DNA of 64,000 nucleotides, taken from positions 62,001 through 126,000 of the forward strand of contig JADJHJ010000015.1 in NCBI GenBank assembly GCA_016707605.1, in the 5' to 3' direction. The notes beneath the pieces were generated by a model. It was not told the DNA's origin and did not search any database. It saw only the letters and a program-made list of their open reading frames with translations. This stretch comes from Candidatus Promineofilum glycogenicum. GTDB lineage: Bacteria > Chloroflexota > Anaerolineae > Promineifilales > Promineifilaceae. Shown piece after piece: positions 62,182 to 64,000 of the stretch. A program made the position numbers and the translations under genes. The stretch's first letter is position 1; each line of letters opens with the position of its first letter.

Positions 62182-64000
62182 ACGGCCGCTCCCACCGTTC
62201 GTCCGACAAGGCGGTGACGAACTCCGACGGCCGCGTCTGGTCATACGTCACGAACAACTGGCGCATAGCCCGTGTGCAGCCGACGTAGAACAGTCGTCGC
62301 TGCCCCTCCAGGAAGGCGGCCAGTTCGTCGGGGTCGGTGGCTTGCGTCTCGCGCGGCAGCAGCCCGGCCTCCACGTGGGCGACGACGACGATGGGGAACT
62401 CCAGCCCCTTGGCCGCGTGCAGGGTCGTCACCTTGACCCCCGGCGCGTCGAGGTTGAACTCGTGGCTATTCATGAACTGCGCCGGCAGCCGGTGGTCGCG
62501 CAGGGCAGCGGCCAGCAGGTCGCCCACCTGGCTCGACGGCACGAGGACGACGGCCGCGCTCGGCGGCAGTCGCAGTCGCCGCGCCGCGCCGACGATCTGC
62601 TCAGCGATCCAGCGCCACATAGCTGTCGTGTGCGGCGCGGCGTAGACTACCGGCTGCGGCCCGCTATGAACGTACTCCTGGCGCGCCGCCTCCTCGTCGG
62701 CCGCCGGCCCGGCGACGATCTCGGCCGCCGCGGCGGCAATCTGGCGCGTGCTGCGATAGTTGCGCCCCAGCAGCCGCGTGCGCCCGGTCACCGACAGCGC
62801 CGCATGCACCCGATTCCAGTGGAAGCCGCGGTTATAGAGCGACTGGTTGGCATCGGCGGTCAGGAAGACGCCGCTCGGTTCGCGACACAGTTCAACCGCC
62901 AAAGCCAGCGCCGCCGGGGTCAGGTCTTGCGCCTCATCGACAACCACGTAGTCCCAGCGCCACTTGAACGCGCCGCTGCGCACGCGGTCGAGAGCCGCCT
63001 GCGTCAGCCCGCCCCAGGTGAACAGGTCGCGCGCCGCCAGATGGTCGCGGTAGACCTCGTAAAGCCGCCAGACGGCCGCGCGTCGCTCGCGGCTGAAGGG
63101 AATGCCCCGCCCGGCGCGGTCGGCGTCGTAGTAGGCGGTCTCGTCGCGGCAGTCCTGCCCTTCGATGGCCCAGTCGAACTCTTCCAGCAGATAATCGTCA
63201 CGCAACTCGGCCGTCAGCGCGCCCACCCGCGCCCGGTCGACCTCGCCCAGCACCGCCCGGCCGAAGGCGGCCCGCGCTGTGTGCAGCGCCTCCAGTTGTT
63301 GCGCCGCCGTCGCGATGGCGTACTTGACGCCGCTAGAGGCGACGATGTTGTAGACACGGCCATGCAGCGTGCCGACGGTGATCTCCCGCGGCAGCTTGCC
63401 CTGGCGCGTCAGCTTCACCCGGTCGCCCAACAGTTGGCGCAACAGCGACTCGCTGACGTGGGTCAGGGCGCTGGTGTAGGTGGTGAAGAGGACGCTCGGC
63501 AACTGGCCCGTCGTCGCCAACCGGTGGTCAACGAGCGCCCGCACCCGATAGAGGGCCACGGTCGACTTGCCGCTGCCGGGGCCACCCTTCACCAGCGTTG
63601 GCCCGCGCAGCCCCCAGCGCGTCAGCGCCTCTTGCCGCTCGTCCAGGCGTAGCAGGAAGGCCGACAGCGTCCCTTCGGCGTAACGGTTCAGGTCTTCAGG
63701 GTCGAAGAGCATCTGGTCGGGCTGGGCGGCCAGTTGGTCGACCGATGGCGGCCAGAGGCCGTTCATGACCCGTTCCAGCACCGCCGGCGGTATGGCGGTC
63801 AATTCCAGCAGTTCATCCTCGGTGCGGCAAGCAGCCAGCGCGTCGTGATACTGTGCGTCGACCCGCCAGCGCGCCAGCAGTTCGGGTGTCAGACGGCGGG
63901 GTAAAGGCTTCTCGTCGGGTTTGGCAGGCTGCGACCACTCTGCCTGCTGCTCGGGTCGCACTGCCAACTTCGGGCCGAATTCGATGGCCGTATCCGGCGC
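62180..64000 (-). CDS. UvrD/Rep-like superfamily 1 helicase, start outside the window
   Basis: The frame is open to the right window edge, so residues before LAVRPEQQ are missing. A helical N-terminal region (LTPELLARWRVDAQYHDAL) precedes an SF1 core: Walker A GGPGSGKSTVALYRV, Ia FTTYTSAL, Walker B VVVDEAQDLTPAAL, motif III ADANQSLYNRGF, motif IV NYRSTRQI, then TTLHAAKGLEFPIVVVAHV and YVGCTRAMRQLFVTY. Such enzymes unwind DNA in repair or in response to stalled replication. The last residues (ERWERP) and stop abut a repeat. The large insertion in domain 1B is normal for the class. Confidence 0.9.
   Translation of the reverse strand, partial: APDTAIEFGPKLAVRPEQQAEWSQPAKPDEKPLPRRLTPELLARWRVDAQYHDALAACRTEDELLELTAIPPAVLERVMNGLWPPSVDQLAAQPDQMLFDPEDLNRYAEGTLSAFLLRLDERQEALTRWGLRGPTLVKGGPGSGKSTVALYRVRALVDHRLATTGQLPSVLFTTYTSALTHVSESLLRQLLGDRVKLTRQGKLPREITVGTLHGRVYNIVASSGVKYAIATAAQQLEALHTARAAFGRAVLGEVDRARVGALTAELRDDYLLEEFDWAIEGQDCRDETAYYDADRAGRGIPFSRERRAAVWRLYEVYRDHLAARDLFTWGGLTQAALDRVRSGAFKWRWDYVVVDEAQDLTPAALALAVELCREPSGVFLTADANQSLYNRGFHWNRVHAALSVTGRTRLLGRNYRSTRQIAAAAAEIVAGPAADEEAARQEYVHSGPQPVVYAAPHTTAMWRWIAEQIVGAARRLRLPPSAAVVLVPSSQVGDLLAAALRDHRLPAQFMNSHEFNLDAPGVKVTTLHAAKGLEFPIVVVAHVEAGLLPRETQATDPDELAAFLEGQRRLFYVGCTRAMRQLFVTYDQTRPSEFVTALSDERWERP

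Overview
The window is a high-GC bacterial chromosome segment that reads like Chloroflexota, probably Anaerolineae. This is an inference from gene style: long Thr/Pro/Ala linkers, a PknB-type kinase with an SH3 tail, a DUF6391 protein, many secreted beta-propeller and LamG-like proteins, and lipoproteins with no Gram-negative outer-membrane machinery. No rRNA or tRNA gene was found, so the phylum cannot be fixed from the window alone.

Layout. 1-13.4 kb holds a zinc-peptidase fragment, a DUF151 nuclease, a replication cluster (intein-bearing dnaB, a DnaD-like gene, a tandem-AAA+ DnaC-like loader), DUF433 and BrnT/antitoxin genes, osmC, holA, a SIMPL lipoprotein and shikimate genes (a fused aroK-aroB and aroQ). 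13.8-26.7 kb carries secreted or envelope proteins, several of them broken: a frameshifted M1 peptidase, a glycine-betaine binding protein with an internal amber codon, a beta-helix protein, a kinase split from its SH3 tail, a seven-bladed FG-GAP propeller and a GH38 alpha-mannosidase cut near its C-terminus. 26.7-33.4 kb is a toxin-antitoxin island (VapB-VapC-FRG, AbrB-PIN, Phd-PIN) around an MrfA/Hrq1-type helicase that contains an HNH nuclease. 33.5-35.1 kb encodes a three-gene module of a Tat-exported Cys-rich repeat protein, a DUF4405 membrane protein and a small membrane protein. 35.4-49.3 kb has an SDR, a P1B-4-type metal ATPase, DUF488, a GDSL-LamG protein, a gingipain-like C25 protease with 14 RCC1-like repeats, a polytopic membrane protein and a LysM protein. 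49.5-64 kb has a class A PBP, a degenerate RlmD-like methyltransferase, a MazF pair, cupins, a sugar isomerase/epimerase, a PfkB kinase, a second BrnT-like pair, a CPBP protease, a SWIM protein behind a putative attenuator, and a UvrD-like helicase that runs off the window.

The most striking feature is a set of short palindromic repeat families (about 30-140 bp, built from tandem words such as TAGGGAT, CGCAAAG, ACTGACCC, GTGACGA and CCCTAACC). They sit between genes, supply the stop codons of many genes, and lie inside at least six protein-coding genes, mostly in frame. One metal ATPase gene carries three unrelated families, all in frame. The same elements coincide with the breaks in the mannosidase and M1 peptidase genes. 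Apparent frameshifts in G/C-rich runs could also be assembly errors and should be checked against reads.
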